64,000 bases of DNA, taken from Candidatus Synoicihabitans palmerolidicus. GTDB lineage: Bacteria; Verrucomicrobiota; Verrucomicrobiia; Opitutales; Opitutaceae. Position numbers and translations under genes: made by a program. The stretch covers positions 62,001 through 126,000 of the forward strand of contig JAGGDC010000001.1 of the NCBI GenBank assembly GCA_020809425.1, in the 5' to 3' direction. The number at the start of each line of letters is the position of its first letter. Positions within the stretch are counted from its first letter, which is position 1. The notes under the pieces are model-generated. The model saw only the letters and a list, made by a program, of their open reading frames with translations, was not told where the DNA came from and did no database searches. This document shows positions 38,596 through 47,354 of this stretch, piece by piece.

Positions 38596-38610
38596 AGTCA
38601 CGATTTTAGG

Positions 38611-38953
38611 CACGGCGTAAGCGGCATCTAAATTGTGGGGGGGGGGGCGGCATCGGTGTGCTGGTTTTAGGGACTTCGGCCGGCTCTGATCTCGTTCCCC
38701 GATCTCAGGTGTTTTGCGCGTCGGCGAGAGCCTATGACTGTCGTTGTTGCTAAAGGCGTCGACCGAGTTTGATGGCGCGGAAACGATGGGGCAAGCCACG
38801 CGTGTGTATTGCGGGGGGCGATCGACTATCTCGCGGGCCGACTATCGGGAAGATTACCCGAACCCTTTGGTCATGTGTTAGGAAGGTTGGCGGCCGGTCT
38901 CATTGCCTTTGAATGACTGAGGGTGCCGGATGAAGTCGGATCGTTTCCCTGTC
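38611..38953. other. Intergenic region with a long G tract
   Basis: No recognisable gene. It contains a run of eleven or more G near 38638-38649 right of the ISL3-type element. Short frames on both strands have no family look. It may include remains of the gene into which the ISL3-type element inserted. Confidence 0.4.
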
Positions 38954-40207
38954 CTAGTTTTTCACCAGGGTCACTACGCATTCGAGGTGGCGGGTTTGGG
39001 GGAAGAGGTCGAAGGGTTAGACGGTGGTGAGAGTGTAACCGGCTGCTTTGAAATGCACGAGGTCGCGCATTTGGGTAGCGGGGTCGCAGCTGACGTAGAC
39101 GACCGCTTTGGGGCCGAAGGCGAAGAGCTGGTTGAGGAAGACTGCGTCGCAGCCTTTGCGGGGGGGGCGATGATGATGACGGTGTCGGCTGCCGGGAAGG
39201 TGGCGGTGGTGATGCCGTTGGCGGCGGCGTTTTCGGTGGCGAAACGGACGGAGGATTCGCTGATCTCGATGCCTTGCACCTGATCAAAGGCGGCGGCGGT
39301 GAGGGCGAAGAGGCCGCTGCCGCAGTAGGCGTCGACGAGGTGGCGGGCGCCGCTGGCGGAGACTTGGGCGCGCACGTAGCCGGTGAAGACAGGCAGGATG
39401 AAGGGGTTATTTTGAAAGAAGTCCCGGGCGAGGAAGTGGAGTTTCAGGTCGCCGACGGTTTCGGTGACGATGGTATCGTACTCGGTGGTCACCTCGCCGG
39501 AAGCGTCGCGCAGTAGGAGGGTGGCGCCTTTTTTGTAGCCGTTTGCGGAGACCCGGCGGCGGACTTCATCGCGGACGGCGGTGAGGCGGTTGTTGATGGG
39601 GTCGGTCGCGATGAGGCATTGTGGGCACGTCGACGATATCGAAGCGGGTGCCTTGGCGGAGGAAACCGATGGGAAGCTCAGCAACGAGGGGTTGGTCGCG
39701 GGGTTCCTTGGGGAGTTGGAAGTGGGGGGTGATTTTGGAACGGTAGACGTATTGGGCGGGAGAGCCGATGACGGGATTTACCGAGTGGGTGAGGCCAGCC
39801 ATGTGCTCCAGCAGGTCTTCGACTTGCTGGCGTTTCCAGACGAGTTGGGCGGCGTAGCTGAAGTGTTGGTACTGGCAGCCGCCGTAGCGACCGAAAAGCG
39901 GGCACGGTGGTTCGATGCGGTCGGGGGATGCGGTGAGGACCTCGACGAGGTCGGCTTCGGAGAAGTTCTTTTGGTTGCGGAAGATGCGGGCGCGGACGCG
40001 TTCGCCGGTCAGGCAGAACGGGACCATGACGACCCATCCGCCTTCGCTTTCCGGTGCCGGTGACGTGGCGGCAGCTGAAGGATCAATGGGTAGGGGGACG
40101 CGGCCGAGGCCGATACCGCGGTTGGTGAGGGTGGTGATGTCGACTTCGATCTTCGTGTGATAGGGAAACGGGAAGTCGCTCGTTGGTTTTTGTTTTTTTC
40201 GGCCCAC
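38954..40207 (-). pseudogene. TrmA/RlmD-type RNA uracil-5 methyltransferase, disrupted
   Basis: From GTG at 40207: a TRAM-like domain (NRGIGLGRVPLPID), then PPCPLFGRYGGCQYQHFSYA (usual CGGC of the iron-sulfur site is YGGC) and SKITPHFQLPKEP. The frame shifts near 39620; RDFFQNNPFILPVFTGYVR and VDAYCGSGLFALTAA (SAM motif) follow. At a C8 tract (39160-39167) the frame shifts again: adding one C restores PPRKGCDAVFLNQL and the catalytic Cys region VYVSCDPATQMRDL. A TAA then interrupts before PFDLFPQTRHLECV. Three lesions; nonfunctional. Confidence 0.85.
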
Positions 40208-40291
40208 GGACCACACAGAATACACGGAAATGCTAAATCCGAGTGTTTTCTTTTCGTGTCTTTTGGGGCGTTTCGTGGGCTTTATCAATCG

Positions 40292-41155
40292 ATGGACCCT
40301 GAGATTATCACCAGTTTACAGAACCCGAGGGTGAAACAGCTCGTGAAACTGCGGGATCGGCGGCAGCGGGATGCGGCGGGTCAGTTTCTGGTGGAGGGGT
40401 TTCGGCAGATCCGGCGAGCTTTGGACAAGGGGTTTGCGTCGGTGGAGTTGTATTTTTCGCCGGAGTGGTTTCCGGGGGATCAGGGCAACGAGCCGGGTTT
40501 GATCGCGGAGGCGGAAGCGGCGGGGGCGAAAGTGTGGCAGTTGAACAAGACCGCGTTTGCCAAGGTGGCGTATCGGGAGCGGCCGGATGGGTTGCTGGCG
40601 GTGTTGCCGCAGTGGCGTCACGAGTTGGATGCGTTGGCGCTCTCCCCCACTCCGTTTTTATTGGTGGTGGAGGCAATCGAGAAGCCGGGGAATTTAGGCA
40701 CGATCCTACGGAGTGCGGATGCGGCGGGGGTGGATGGGTTGATCGTGTGCGATCCGGTGACTGATTTGTTTAACCCGAATGTGGTGCGGGCATCGACGGG
40801 AGTGTTGTTTTCCGTGCCGGTCGTGATTGCGGAGAGTGGAGCGGTGCGGGCGTGGTTGAAGGACCAGGGCATCCGGGCGGTGGCGACGACGCCGGCGGCG
40901 ACGGAGTTGCACACGGAGGCGGATTTGACCGGACCGTTGGCGATCGTGATGGGCAGCGAGCAATATGGGCTTCACGACGATTGGTTGCGTGAAGCCGATG
41001 GGCGGGTGCGCATCCCGATGGCGGGTCAGGCGGATTCGCTGAATGTGGCGATGGCGACGATCATCACCCTGTTTGAGGCGGTGCGTCAGCGGGGCACCCA
41101 GGGGGTGATGTTGACGCGTAGTGACCGCCCCTCGTTCAGGGTTTCGTGGCGTTGA
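40292..41155 (+). CDS. TrmH/SpoU-family RNA 2'-O-methyltransferase
   Basis: A 287-residue SPOUT methyltransferase. The N-terminal substrate-binding domain is SLQNPRVKQLVKLRDRRQRD... FLVEGFRQI. The C-terminal knot motifs are VEAIEKPGNLGTILRSADAA (motif 1, with the catalytic Arg of N-x-G-x-I-x-R), IVMGSEQYGLHDDWL (motif 2), and IPMAGQADSLNVAMA (motif 3). It methylates a ribose in rRNA or tRNA; the exact site is unknown. The ATG at 40292 begins the family domain; the longer frame from 40157 has no family match. Its 3' end overlaps oleD tail-to-tail by 20 bp. Confidence 0.9.
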   Translation: MDPEIITSLQNPRVKQLVKLRDRRQRDAAGQFLVEGFRQIRRALDKGFASVELYFSPEWFPGDQGNEPGLIAEAEAAGAKVWQLNKTAFAKVAYRERPDGLLAVLPQWRHELDALALSPTPFLLVVEAIEKPGNLGTILRSADAAGVDGLIVCDPVTDLFNPNVVRASTGVLFSVPVVIAESGAVRAWLKDQGIRAVATTPAATELHTEADLTGPLAIVMGSEQYGLHDDWLREADGRVRIPMAGQADSLNVAMATIITLFEAVRQRGTQGVMLTRSDRPSFRVSWR

Positions 41156-42161
41156 GTTTGGAAATGAGGTGGGAGGTGCCGGCGGCCATGGTGACGCGAG
41201 GTTGGTAACCGAGGTCGTGTTTGGCGGCGGAGATGTTGAACCAATGGTCTTTGGCGAGTTCGGCGGCGACGAAGCGCGTCATGGGCGGCTCACCTTTCAG
41301 GGGAAACAGGTTCCAGAGCGTTTCACAGATGGTGCCAAGGCGGGTGGCGCTGGCCAGGGAGATGTGCCGCGTGAGCGGAGGCTCGCCGAGGGCGGTGAGC
41401 AGTTGGTTGATCCATTCCCACAGGTTCACCGGCTCATCGTTGGTGATAAAATAGGCGTGACCGGCAGCGGCGGGACTGGGTTGGTGCAACGCGAACTCGG
41501 CGGCCAGATGGGCGTCGGTGGCGTTTTGGATGTGCACCATGTCGACGAGGTTTTGGCCCGAGCCCACGATGCGCAGGCGGCCAAGTCGGGCGCGGGCGAG
41601 AATGCGAGGCACGAGATGGGGATCGCCGATGCCCCAGATGAGGTGGGGGCGCAGGGCAGTGGTGAGGAAATTGTCGCTGTTGGCGGCCAGGACCGCGCGT
41701 TCGGCGATGGCCTTGGTGAGCGGGTAAGGACTGGGGCAGTTGTGCGTCAGCGGGAGGGATTCGTCGGCGTTGGCGAGATTTCTGCCGTTGTAGACGACGC
41801 TGGGGGTGCTGGTGTGCACGAAGTGGCGCACGCCCCCCTGCCGGGCGGCGGCCAGCAAGGTTTCGGTGGAGGTGACGTTGTCGCGGTGGAAATCCTCGTA
41901 GGGGTCCCACACCCCGACGCGGGCAGCCACGTGGTAGACGGTTTCGACGCCGCGCACGGCGTCTGCGCAGACGCCGGTCTCATGGAGGGCGCCGACGACC
42001 ACACGGACTCCAAGGTTGGAGAGTTCAGGACGCGGTTGGCGGGAGACTACAGTGACGGCGCGTCCGTCGGCCACGAGGCGTTCGACCAGATGGGACCCGA
42101 GGAAACCCGTGCCTCCGGTGACGAGTACGGGAGCGGTGGGCGTGATGGGCGGCGGCGTCAT
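41136..42161 (-). CDS. oleD: NAD(P)-dependent 2-alkyl-3-oxoalkanoate reductase (OleD-like)
   Basis: A 341-residue extended short-chain dehydrogenase of the 3-beta-HSD-like group. The motif VLVTGGTGFLGSHLVERL binds NAD(P); YHVAARVGVWDPYEDFHRDN and TSTPSVVYNGRNLANADESL are typical of OleD. The catalytic Tyr lies in SPYPLTKAIAE (Y-x3-K); RPHLIWGIGDPHLVPRI follows. OleD reduces the 2-alkyl-3-ketoacid made by OleA in long-chain olefin synthesis. ATG at 42161 overlaps the oleC stop as ATGA, so the two genes are translationally coupled. Confidence 0.85.
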   Translation of the reverse strand: MTPPPITPTAPVLVTGGTGFLGSHLVERLVADGRAVTVVSRQPRPELSNLGVRVVVGALHETGVCADAVRGVETVYHVAARVGVWDPYEDFHRDNVTSTETLLAAARQGGVRHFVHTSTPSVVYNGRNLANADESLPLTHNCPSPYPLTKAIAERAVLAANSDNFLTTALRPHLIWGIGDPHLVPRILARARLGRLRIVGSGQNLVDMVHIQNATDAHLAAEFALHQPSPAAAGHAYFITNDEPVNLWEWINQLLTALGEPPLTRHISLASATRLGTICETLWNLFPLKGEPPMTRFVAAELAKDHWFNISAAKHDLGYQPRVTMAAGTSHLISKLNATKP

Positions 42162-43849
42162 TTGGGTGGATCGATTTCGAGGCCCGTGCCGGCGGTCTCG
42201 GCCCAATCGGTGAGCGTAAGGCGGTGGATTTTGGCGTTGTGCCGCACGTCGACGGGGAAACCGGGGTGAAAATAGAACAACGTCACCCGGCTGGCGAACG
42301 GGTGATGGCGCGTGAGTTCGCGTAATTCACGGCCCAGGCTCCGGCATCGTTTGGAGGAGCGGAGGATGGTGGGATCGTGAGGTTCGATGGCGATGGCGGC
42401 GCGTTGGAACGGGCGCTCGCCCAGGCCGATGAGGGCGCTGCGGAGAACTTGGGGATGTTGGTTGAAGGCGGGTTCGACCTGTTCGGTAAAGAGCAGGCCA
42501 TTGGCGATTTCCACCCGTTCGACCGCGCGGCCGCAGAACCACAGCCGCTGTTGGTCGTCGAGGTAACCGCAGTCCCCCATGCGATGCCAGGCTGGGGCCT
42601 TGGGATTGAAGTCGCTGGGATTTGGGATTTTCGATCGGGCGGTGGCTTCGGGGAGGTGGTCGGAGGTTTGGGTGGCGGTGGGACCGGAGATGATGATTTC
42701 TCCGATTTTTCCCGAGGGGAGTTCCTGAGCGTCCGTTAGGTGGGCGATGGCGTGGTCGGAAAGGGTGATGATTTTAACCTGATTGCCAGCGATGACCGGG
42801 CCGACGCAGGTCCCGGCCCCCTGTAGCGTCTGGGCCGCGGTGTCGGCGAGCACGGTGGTCGCGGAGATGGAGGCGACGGGCAGTGCTTCGGTGGCGCCGT
42901 AAGGACTGTGCAACTCGCCGTGGGGCAGCAAGGGTTGCATGAGTTGCCAGAGCTCGGGGGGGACGGGGGCGCCGGCGGACAGCACCCGTTTCATGGAATC
43001 GAGTGTGCGGTGTGTGGAGTGGCAGTGGCGGGCGATTTTGAGCCACAGCGTGGGCGAGCCAAAGGAGTTGGTAACCCGTTCCTGGGTGATCGCTTGGAGG
43101 ATCTTGGCGGGATCGACGGCGGCGGGACGGCTGGGATCGATCTCCGGCACGATGGTGGTCATGCCGAGGGCGGGGTTGAACAAGGCGAAAATCGGCAGCA
43201 TGGGCAGGTCGATCTCGCCCGGCTCGATGTGGTAGGTGGTGCGGATCAACTCGACCTGGGCATTGAACATGCCGTGTTGGTAGCAGACTCCCTTGGGGGC
43301 ACCGGTGGAGCCGGAGGTAAAGAGGATGGCGGCGAGTTCGTCGGGTGCGCTGGTGACGACCTCGAGTTTGGCGGTGCCACGCTGGCGACAACGGGCAGTG
43401 GACCGACCGCTGGCAAGAATCCGGATCTCGACGGAGCGGAAGGCGCGGCGGAATATAAGGCTCAGAAACCGGGCGCGCGGGATACCCAGAAGTGCGCGTG
43501 GTTGGGTGCGTTTGATGCAGCGCAGGAATGCGTCGCGGCCCATGCCGGGATCGATGACGACAGGAACGGCGCCGTGGGAGAAGAGCGCGAAGACGCTGGC
43601 GATAAGAGGCAGGCCCTGGCTCACCATGACCAGAACGCGGTCGCCACGCTGCACGCCGTGCTCGCGGAGTACGGATTGCCAAGCGGCGGCTTCAGCCTCG
43701 AGCTCTGCAAACGACAGGCTCAGGTAGTCGATGTCGCCGTTGGGCTTACGCCCGCGAGGGATTTTCAGTGCAGCCGTAGTCGGCTGTGCCGTCGCCATGG
43801 CGGGAAGATGGCGGGCGATATTGGCGGAGGCGACGAGGGACGACGGCAC
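42158..43849 (-). CDS. oleC: AMP-dependent beta-lactone synthetase (OleC-like)
   Basis: A 563-residue ANL-family adenylating enzyme. The P-loop is AAILFTSGSTGAPKGVCYQH. IDPGMGRDAFLRCIKRTQPR, HSPYGATEALPVASI and WHRMGDCGYLDDQQRLWFCG follow. This pattern, including the GMGR segment, is that of OleC, which converts the OleD product to a beta-lactone that OleB decarboxylates to an alkene. Start: MPSSLVASAN at 43849, with an inner ATG at 43798 (MATAQPTT) as an alternative. No oleA or oleB is within the window; rnd lies upstream, so oleC-oleD form a two-gene unit. Confidence 0.85.
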   Translation of the reverse strand: MPSSLVASANIARHLPAMATAQPTTAALKIPRGRKPNGDIDYLSLSFAELEAEAAAWQSVLREHGVQRGDRVLVMVSQGLPLIASVFALFSHGAVPVVIDPGMGRDAFLRCIKRTQPRALLGIPRARFLSLIFRRAFRSVEIRILASGRSTARCRQRGTAKLEVVTSAPDELAAILFTSGSTGAPKGVCYQHGMFNAQVELIRTTYHIEPGEIDLPMLPIFALFNPALGMTTIVPEIDPSRPAAVDPAKILQAITQERVTNSFGSPTLWLKIARHCHSTHRTLDSMKRVLSAGAPVPPELWQLMQPLLPHGELHSPYGATEALPVASISATTVLADTAAQTLQGAGTCVGPVIAGNQVKIITLSDHAIAHLTDAQELPSGKIGEIIISGPTATQTSDHLPEATARSKIPNPSDFNPKAPAWHRMGDCGYLDDQQRLWFCGRAVERVEIANGLLFTEQVEPAFNQHPQVLRSALIGLGERPFQRAAIAIEPHDPTILRSSKRCRSLGRELRELTRHHPFASRVTLFYFHPGFPVDVRHNAKIHRLTLTDWAETAGTGLEIDPPK

Positions 43850-43949
43850 GGCATGTCAAGGTCTCAAAACAAAGAAGTTTCGCAAACCTATCGGGGAGTT
43901 TAGTTTGTGATTAACGGGTCCTTTACGGGGGGGCGCCAGCAGGGTGAGA

Positions 43950-45134
43950 TCAGGAAGGGTCGAGTCCTTGATTGAAGGCGGGAATTTCGCGCACGAGGCC
44001 AGCCTGCCAAGGGAGCATGAGTTCGTCGAGTTGATCCGGGCAACGCGCGATTTGGGCGAGTTGGGAGCGGTTGGCAATGAGAGTGGGTTCTAAATTGATC
44101 CTGGTGGCGATGAGATCGCGACCGGCTTTGAGTCGATCCTGGAAGGCGAGTTCGGTGGGGGTGAGGGACCGGTGTTCGTGATTGCGGCTGCGACGCGGCA
44201 GTTCGGCGGGATCCTGGGTGAAGCCGGCGCGTACGGCGGCGGTCAATGAGGCGATGAGCCGACTATGACGGCGGCCGAGGTTGATGCTGCCAAGGACGAC
44301 GTCTTCGGCTTCGCCACGTTCAGCGGTTTCGGCCATCAGCAACAGCAGCCGGTTATTGCAGACCTTGAACGGCGGGGTATCGAGGCGCTCGGCGGTTTTT
44401 TCGCGCCAGTGCCAGACCGAGTGGAGGACGGCGAAACCGCGGCCGCGCAGGCGTTCGGATTTGTCGATGCGCCAGGCATTGATATCGTCGGAGGGGAAAC
44501 CGACTTGGGCGGACTCGATTTGGCGGCGGCACTGTTGGTCGAGCCAGTCCATGCGGCCGAGTTTACGGAGTTTCTTGCTGAGCAAGTCACGGAGCTCGGG
44601 CAGGTGCCAGACGTCGAGGGAGGCGTAATCGAGGAGCTTTTGAGTTAGGGGGCGTTTGGACCAGTTGGCTTTTTGCGACTCCTTGGACATGATGAAGTCG
44701 AAGTGGTCCTCCATGAGCCCGGAGAGGCCGACGCGTTGGCGGTTGAGGAGCTGGGCGGCGAGCATGGTGTCGAACATGCTCTTGGTCTGAAAATTGTTGA
44801 GGTCGTGCAGCAGGCGCAGGTCGTAGTCGCTGCCGTGCATCAGGAGGTGCTTGTCGGCCAATTTGACGTAGAGTGGGTCGAAGTCCATCGGAGCGAGGGC
44901 GTCGACGAGAAAGACTTTACCATCCACGAGGAACTGCAGCAGGCAGATCTTGGTTTTGTAGCAGTTCATGTTGTCGGCCTCGGTATCGAGGGCGACTTCT
45001 TCGACCCGATCGAGGGCGTCGAGCAGAGGGGCGAGTTGACAGGGTTGGTCGAGCAGTTGGTAGGCAGGAGGCTCGGGCTTCACTTTAACACCGAGCAAAC
45101 GACGAGCGGGACGCGGAAGAAAGCGTTTAATCAT
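43950..45134 (-). CDS. rnd: Ribonuclease D
   Basis: A 394-residue DEDD-family 3'-5' exonuclease. Exo motifs: EVALDTEADNMNCYKTKICL (Asp-Glu), KHLLMHGSDYDLRLLHDL (Asp), and LLDYASLDVWHLPEL (Y-x3-D). Two HRDC-like helical regions follow (FAVLHSVWHWREKTAERLDT; FQDRLKAGRDLIATRI). It trims tRNA and other stable RNA 3' ends. Its ATG at 45134 overlaps the ancestral stop of the broken HDAC-like gene (ATGA), implying former coupling. The 5' stem is preceded by basic residues (MIKRFLPRPARRLLG). Confidence 0.92.
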   Translation of the reverse strand: MIKRFLPRPARRLLGVKVKPEPPAYQLLDQPCQLAPLLDALDRVEEVALDTEADNMNCYKTKICLLQFLVDGKVFLVDALAPMDFDPLYVKLADKHLLMHGSDYDLRLLHDLNNFQTKSMFDTMLAAQLLNRQRVGLSGLMEDHFDFIMSKESQKANWSKRPLTQKLLDYASLDVWHLPELRDLLSKKLRKLGRMDWLDQQCRRQIESAQVGFPSDDINAWRIDKSERLRGRGFAVLHSVWHWREKTAERLDTPPFKVCNNRLLLLMAETAERGEAEDVVLGSINLGRRHSRLIASLTAAVRAGFTQDPAELPRRSRNHEHRSLTPTELAFQDRLKAGRDLIATRINLEPTLIANRSQLAQIARCPDQLDELMLPWQAGLVREIPAFNQGLDPS

Positions 45135-46003
45135 GCTTGGGGGTTCTCTCCGACCCAGCTGGCTAAAAAAGCGTCCATGAGAGCAGGTAAATCGCGGCTG
45201 TATCCTCCCTCGAGCACCGCCGCGGTGGGACAGTCACAGGTGTTTCAGGAGCCGAGAGTGGCGAAATGGGTTTTCCCAAGGTCATATGAGTGATCGGATC
45301 GCCGGAGTAGGCGTCAAAACCCGCCGAGACGAGCACAAGGTCGGGGTCAAAGGCAATCACGCGATCAAAGGAAGCACGTAAGGCATCCATATGGGTCCTC
45401 GGCCGGGGTGTGGGGAGGCAGGGGCCAATTGTGGCAATTGCTGATCGAGGTGAGCCCCGTGCCGGGGTAGCAAGGGGACTGGTGGACGGAGGCGAAGAGC
45501 AGGCCCGGTTGATCGGCGAAGATGGCTTGGGTACCGTTACCATGGTGGGCGTCGAAATCCCAGACCGCGACTCGCGCGAGGCCGTGGTGGTGCTGGGCGT
45601 GACGAGCGGCGATGGCGATATGATTGAGGTAGCAGAAGCCCATGGCTTGATCGGCCGTGGCGTGGTGGCCCGGGGGGCGGTTGAGTGCGATGGCGGGTCC
45701 GCGTCCGTGAAGAGCGGCGCGGGTCGCGCTGATGGCAGCGCCGGATGCGCGGTAGGCGTGGGTGGCAATACCGGGCCAGTACGGGGTATCGGCGTCGAAA
45801 TCGATGGTGACCTGCAGGCGGAGAAGATGGGACTCGGTGTGGGCGAGACGGGCGTCGGCGGGCGTGGCGGGTTCCGGTTCATGCCAAGTCCAACGCGGGT
45901 GGGCCTGCGGCAAGTGCGGAACGGTGGTCAGAAGACTGGCTGGTTGTTCGGGCCGGCTGGTATGGCCGTACGTGGTGCAGTAAGGATCGTGGAAAAACAG
46001 CAT
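45131..46003 (-). pseudogene. Histone deacetylase/acetylpolyamine amidohydrolase family, disrupted
   Basis: From 46003: MLFFHDPYCTTYGHTSRPEQ, RPPGHHATADQAMGFCYLNH, VAVWDFDAHHGNGTQAIFAD (zinc site) and LFASVHQSPCYPGTG. Near 45410 the frame shifts to DALRASFDRVIAFDPDLVLV, SAGFDAYSGDPITHMTLGK. A second shift and a TGA follow before AAVLEGGYSRDLPALMDAF. The restored last frame ends at 45131, overlapping rnd. The family deacetylates small N-acetylated amines or proteins. At least two frameshifts plus a nonsense codon: inactive. Confidence 0.85.
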
Positions 46004-46062
46004 GGGCCCGGTAAGGGTGGTACAGGTTTTATCGTCGGGTATCTTTGGGCACGAGAGGGCTT

Positions 46063-46118
46063 AGGCTCGTTAATTGAAGCGATGAAAAACAGGCTCGTTA
46101 ATTGAAGCGATGAAAAAC
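46063..46118. repeat. Perfect 28-bp tandem duplication upstream of queC
   Basis: AGGCTCGTTAATTGAAGCGA followed by TGAAAAAC is repeated twice head-to-tail at 46063-46090 and 46091-46118, about 60 bp before the queC start and divergent from the HDAC-like gene. It duplicates an A/T-rich segment that may contain promoter elements. Confidence 0.9.
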
Positions 46119-46175
46119 ACTTACAACAAAGAGAAAGATTGGGTCGGCGAGTGGTAATGGCAGATTGGGGTGGTG

Positions 46176-47279
46176 ATGAAAGTGGTTGTTTTATGTTCCG
46201 GGGGGATGGATTCCGTGGCGACGTTGTATATGGCGCGCGAGCACCATGAGGTGACCGCCGTGGTGAGCTTTGATTATGGGGCGAAGCACAATGCGCGGGA
46301 GATTCCGCTTGCTGCGGAGCACGCGAAGGCGTTGGGCGTGCAACATGAGATCATTGCCCTGCCGTTTGTGGACCGGTTGTTCGCGTCGGATTTATTGTGC
46401 TCGGGAGGAGCGATTCCCGAAGGGCATTATGAGGCCGAGACGATGAAACAGACGGTGATGCCGTTTCGACATGCCATCATGTTGAGCATCGCCTGCGGGT
46501 GGGCGGAGAGTGTGGGCGCGGAAGGACTGGTGATTGCGGCGCACGGAGGTGACCATGCGATCTATCCAGATTGCCGGGAAGGGTTTATGCAGGCGATGGC
46601 GGAGGCGATGCGGTTGGGTACCTATGCCGAAGTAACGCTCCTGCGGCCGTTTATTACGATGGATAAGGCGGGAATTGCCCGGGAAGGCGTGCGGTTGGGC
46701 GTGGATTTTGGGCGAACGTGGTCGTGTTATAAAGGTGGGGCGCGGCACTGCGGAAAGTGCGGTACGTGTGTGGAGCGCCAGGAAGCGTTTAATTTGGCGG
46801 GAGTGGAGGACCCCCAACCTCTTATGCCGGTTGAGGCGGAAGTATGGGCGACGGGTGAGAGCTGGCGGTGGCGGCAGCTCGGGTGCACGTGGGCGCTGGT
46901 GGGGTTGATTTGGGTGGTGCAACTGGTGATTTATCCGATGTTGGCGAAAGTGGCGTCGACGGGGTGGATTGCCTGGCATCGAGAATATATGCGGAGAATT
47001 GGTTGGGTGGTGGCACCTCTCATGTTGGGTGAGATTTCGGCGGGGGCGGTGTGGCTCTGGGTGGCACCGGAAGCCGGTTGGGCGTGGGTCGGGGCAGGAT
47101 TGATCGCGGTGATTTGGGTGAGCACGGCCTTGGTGCAAGTCCCGCTGCATCGCCGACTCGGCGACGGTTTTGAGGCGAAGTTGGTCAGCCGACTTGTGAC
47201 TTCAAATTGGGTGCGCACGGCTGCATGGACGTTACGAGGGGGGCTTTTGGTCGCATTGACGACGGGGCTGATCCCCTAG
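46176..47279 (+). CDS. queC: 7-cyano-7-deazaguanine synthase, apparently fused to a membrane domain
   Basis: Residues 1-215 are QueC, which makes preQ0 from CDG and ammonia with ATP for queuosine. The PP-loop is VVLCSGGMDSVATLYMA, then FDYGAKHNAREI and AAHGGDHAIYPDCR; zinc cysteines are in SCYKGGARHCGKCGTCVERQ. The open frame then runs into four hydrophobic helices. At C5 (46811-46815) the alternative frame reads TSYAG* (stop 46832-46834), the normal QueC end DPTSYAG. The fusion is therefore probably produced by a 1-2 nt indel, and the natural queC gene would end at 46834. The ATG at 46176 is chosen over GTG at 46170. Confidence 0.88.
   Translation: MKVVVLCSGGMDSVATLYMAREHHEVTAVVSFDYGAKHNAREIPLAAEHAKALGVQHEIIALPFVDRLFASDLLCSGGAIPEGHYEAETMKQTVMPFRHAIMLSIACGWAESVGAEGLVIAAHGGDHAIYPDCREGFMQAMAEAMRLGTYAEVTLLRPFITMDKAGIAREGVRLGVDFGRTWSCYKGGARHCGKCGTCVERQEAFNLAGVEDPQPLMPVEAEVWATGESWRWRQLGCTWALVGLIWVVQLVIYPMLAKVASTGWIAWHREYMRRIGWVVAPLMLGEISAGAVWLWVAPEAGWAWVGAGLIAVIWVSTALVQVPLHRRLGDGFEAKLVSRLVTSNWVRTAAWTLRGGLLVALTTGLIP
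46824..47279 (+). CDS. Four-helix integral membrane protein of unknown function
   Basis: Probable independent gene starting ATG at 46824 and overlapping the ancestral queC stop. About 150 residues with hydrophobic segments (WALVGLIWVVQLVIYPML; VVAPLMLGEISAGAVWLW; VGAGLIAVIWVSTALVQ; TLRGGLLVALTTGLIP) and a conserved-looking YPML... WHREYMRRIGWVVAPLM block. As sequenced it is in the same frame as queC. I do not recognise a functional family beyond a generic small membrane protein. Overlapping coupling suggests a former two-gene operon. Confidence 0.55.
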   Translation: MPVEAEVWATGESWRWRQLGCTWALVGLIWVVQLVIYPMLAKVASTGWIAWHREYMRRIGWVVAPLMLGEISAGAVWLWVAPEAGWAWVGAGLIAVIWVSTALVQVPLHRRLGDGFEAKLVSRLVTSNWVRTAAWTLRGGLLVALTTGLIP

Positions 47280-47354
47280 CGGGGAGGGGGTTGCGTCGAT
47301 TTTTAAAACGGGCCATTGTCGCGGCTCAAGGAATACTCCAATGTCGTCCCACGT

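Larger units (their letters stand above)
35776..38597 (+). mobile_element. ISL3-type insertion sequence, split by a nested IS1380-type element
   Basis: Outer inverted repeats: CTTCCCGTTTTAGTGTGGGT at 35779 matches the complement of ACCCACAACAAAACGTGAAG ending at 38597 (16 of 20 positions). A 13-bp direct repeat TCACGATTTTAGG occurs at 35763-35775 and at 38598-38610, directly outside the element, and is probably the target duplication extended by chance or by tip uncertainty. The IS1380-type element lies between the left repeat and the ISL3 transposase gene. Confidence 0.82.

Noticed and set aside
41121-43903. Long Gly-rich plus-strand frames opposite oleC and oleD
   Set aside because: Composition (Gly/Asp/Val-rich) is typical of antisense frames in GC-rich genes; the minus strand encodes well-defined enzymes.
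46176-47279. A novel genuine QueC-membrane fusion enzyme
   Set aside because: The alternative frame supplies a normal QueC terminus and a fresh ATG at the same spot, so a tract indel explains the fusion more simply; kept as a finding to test.
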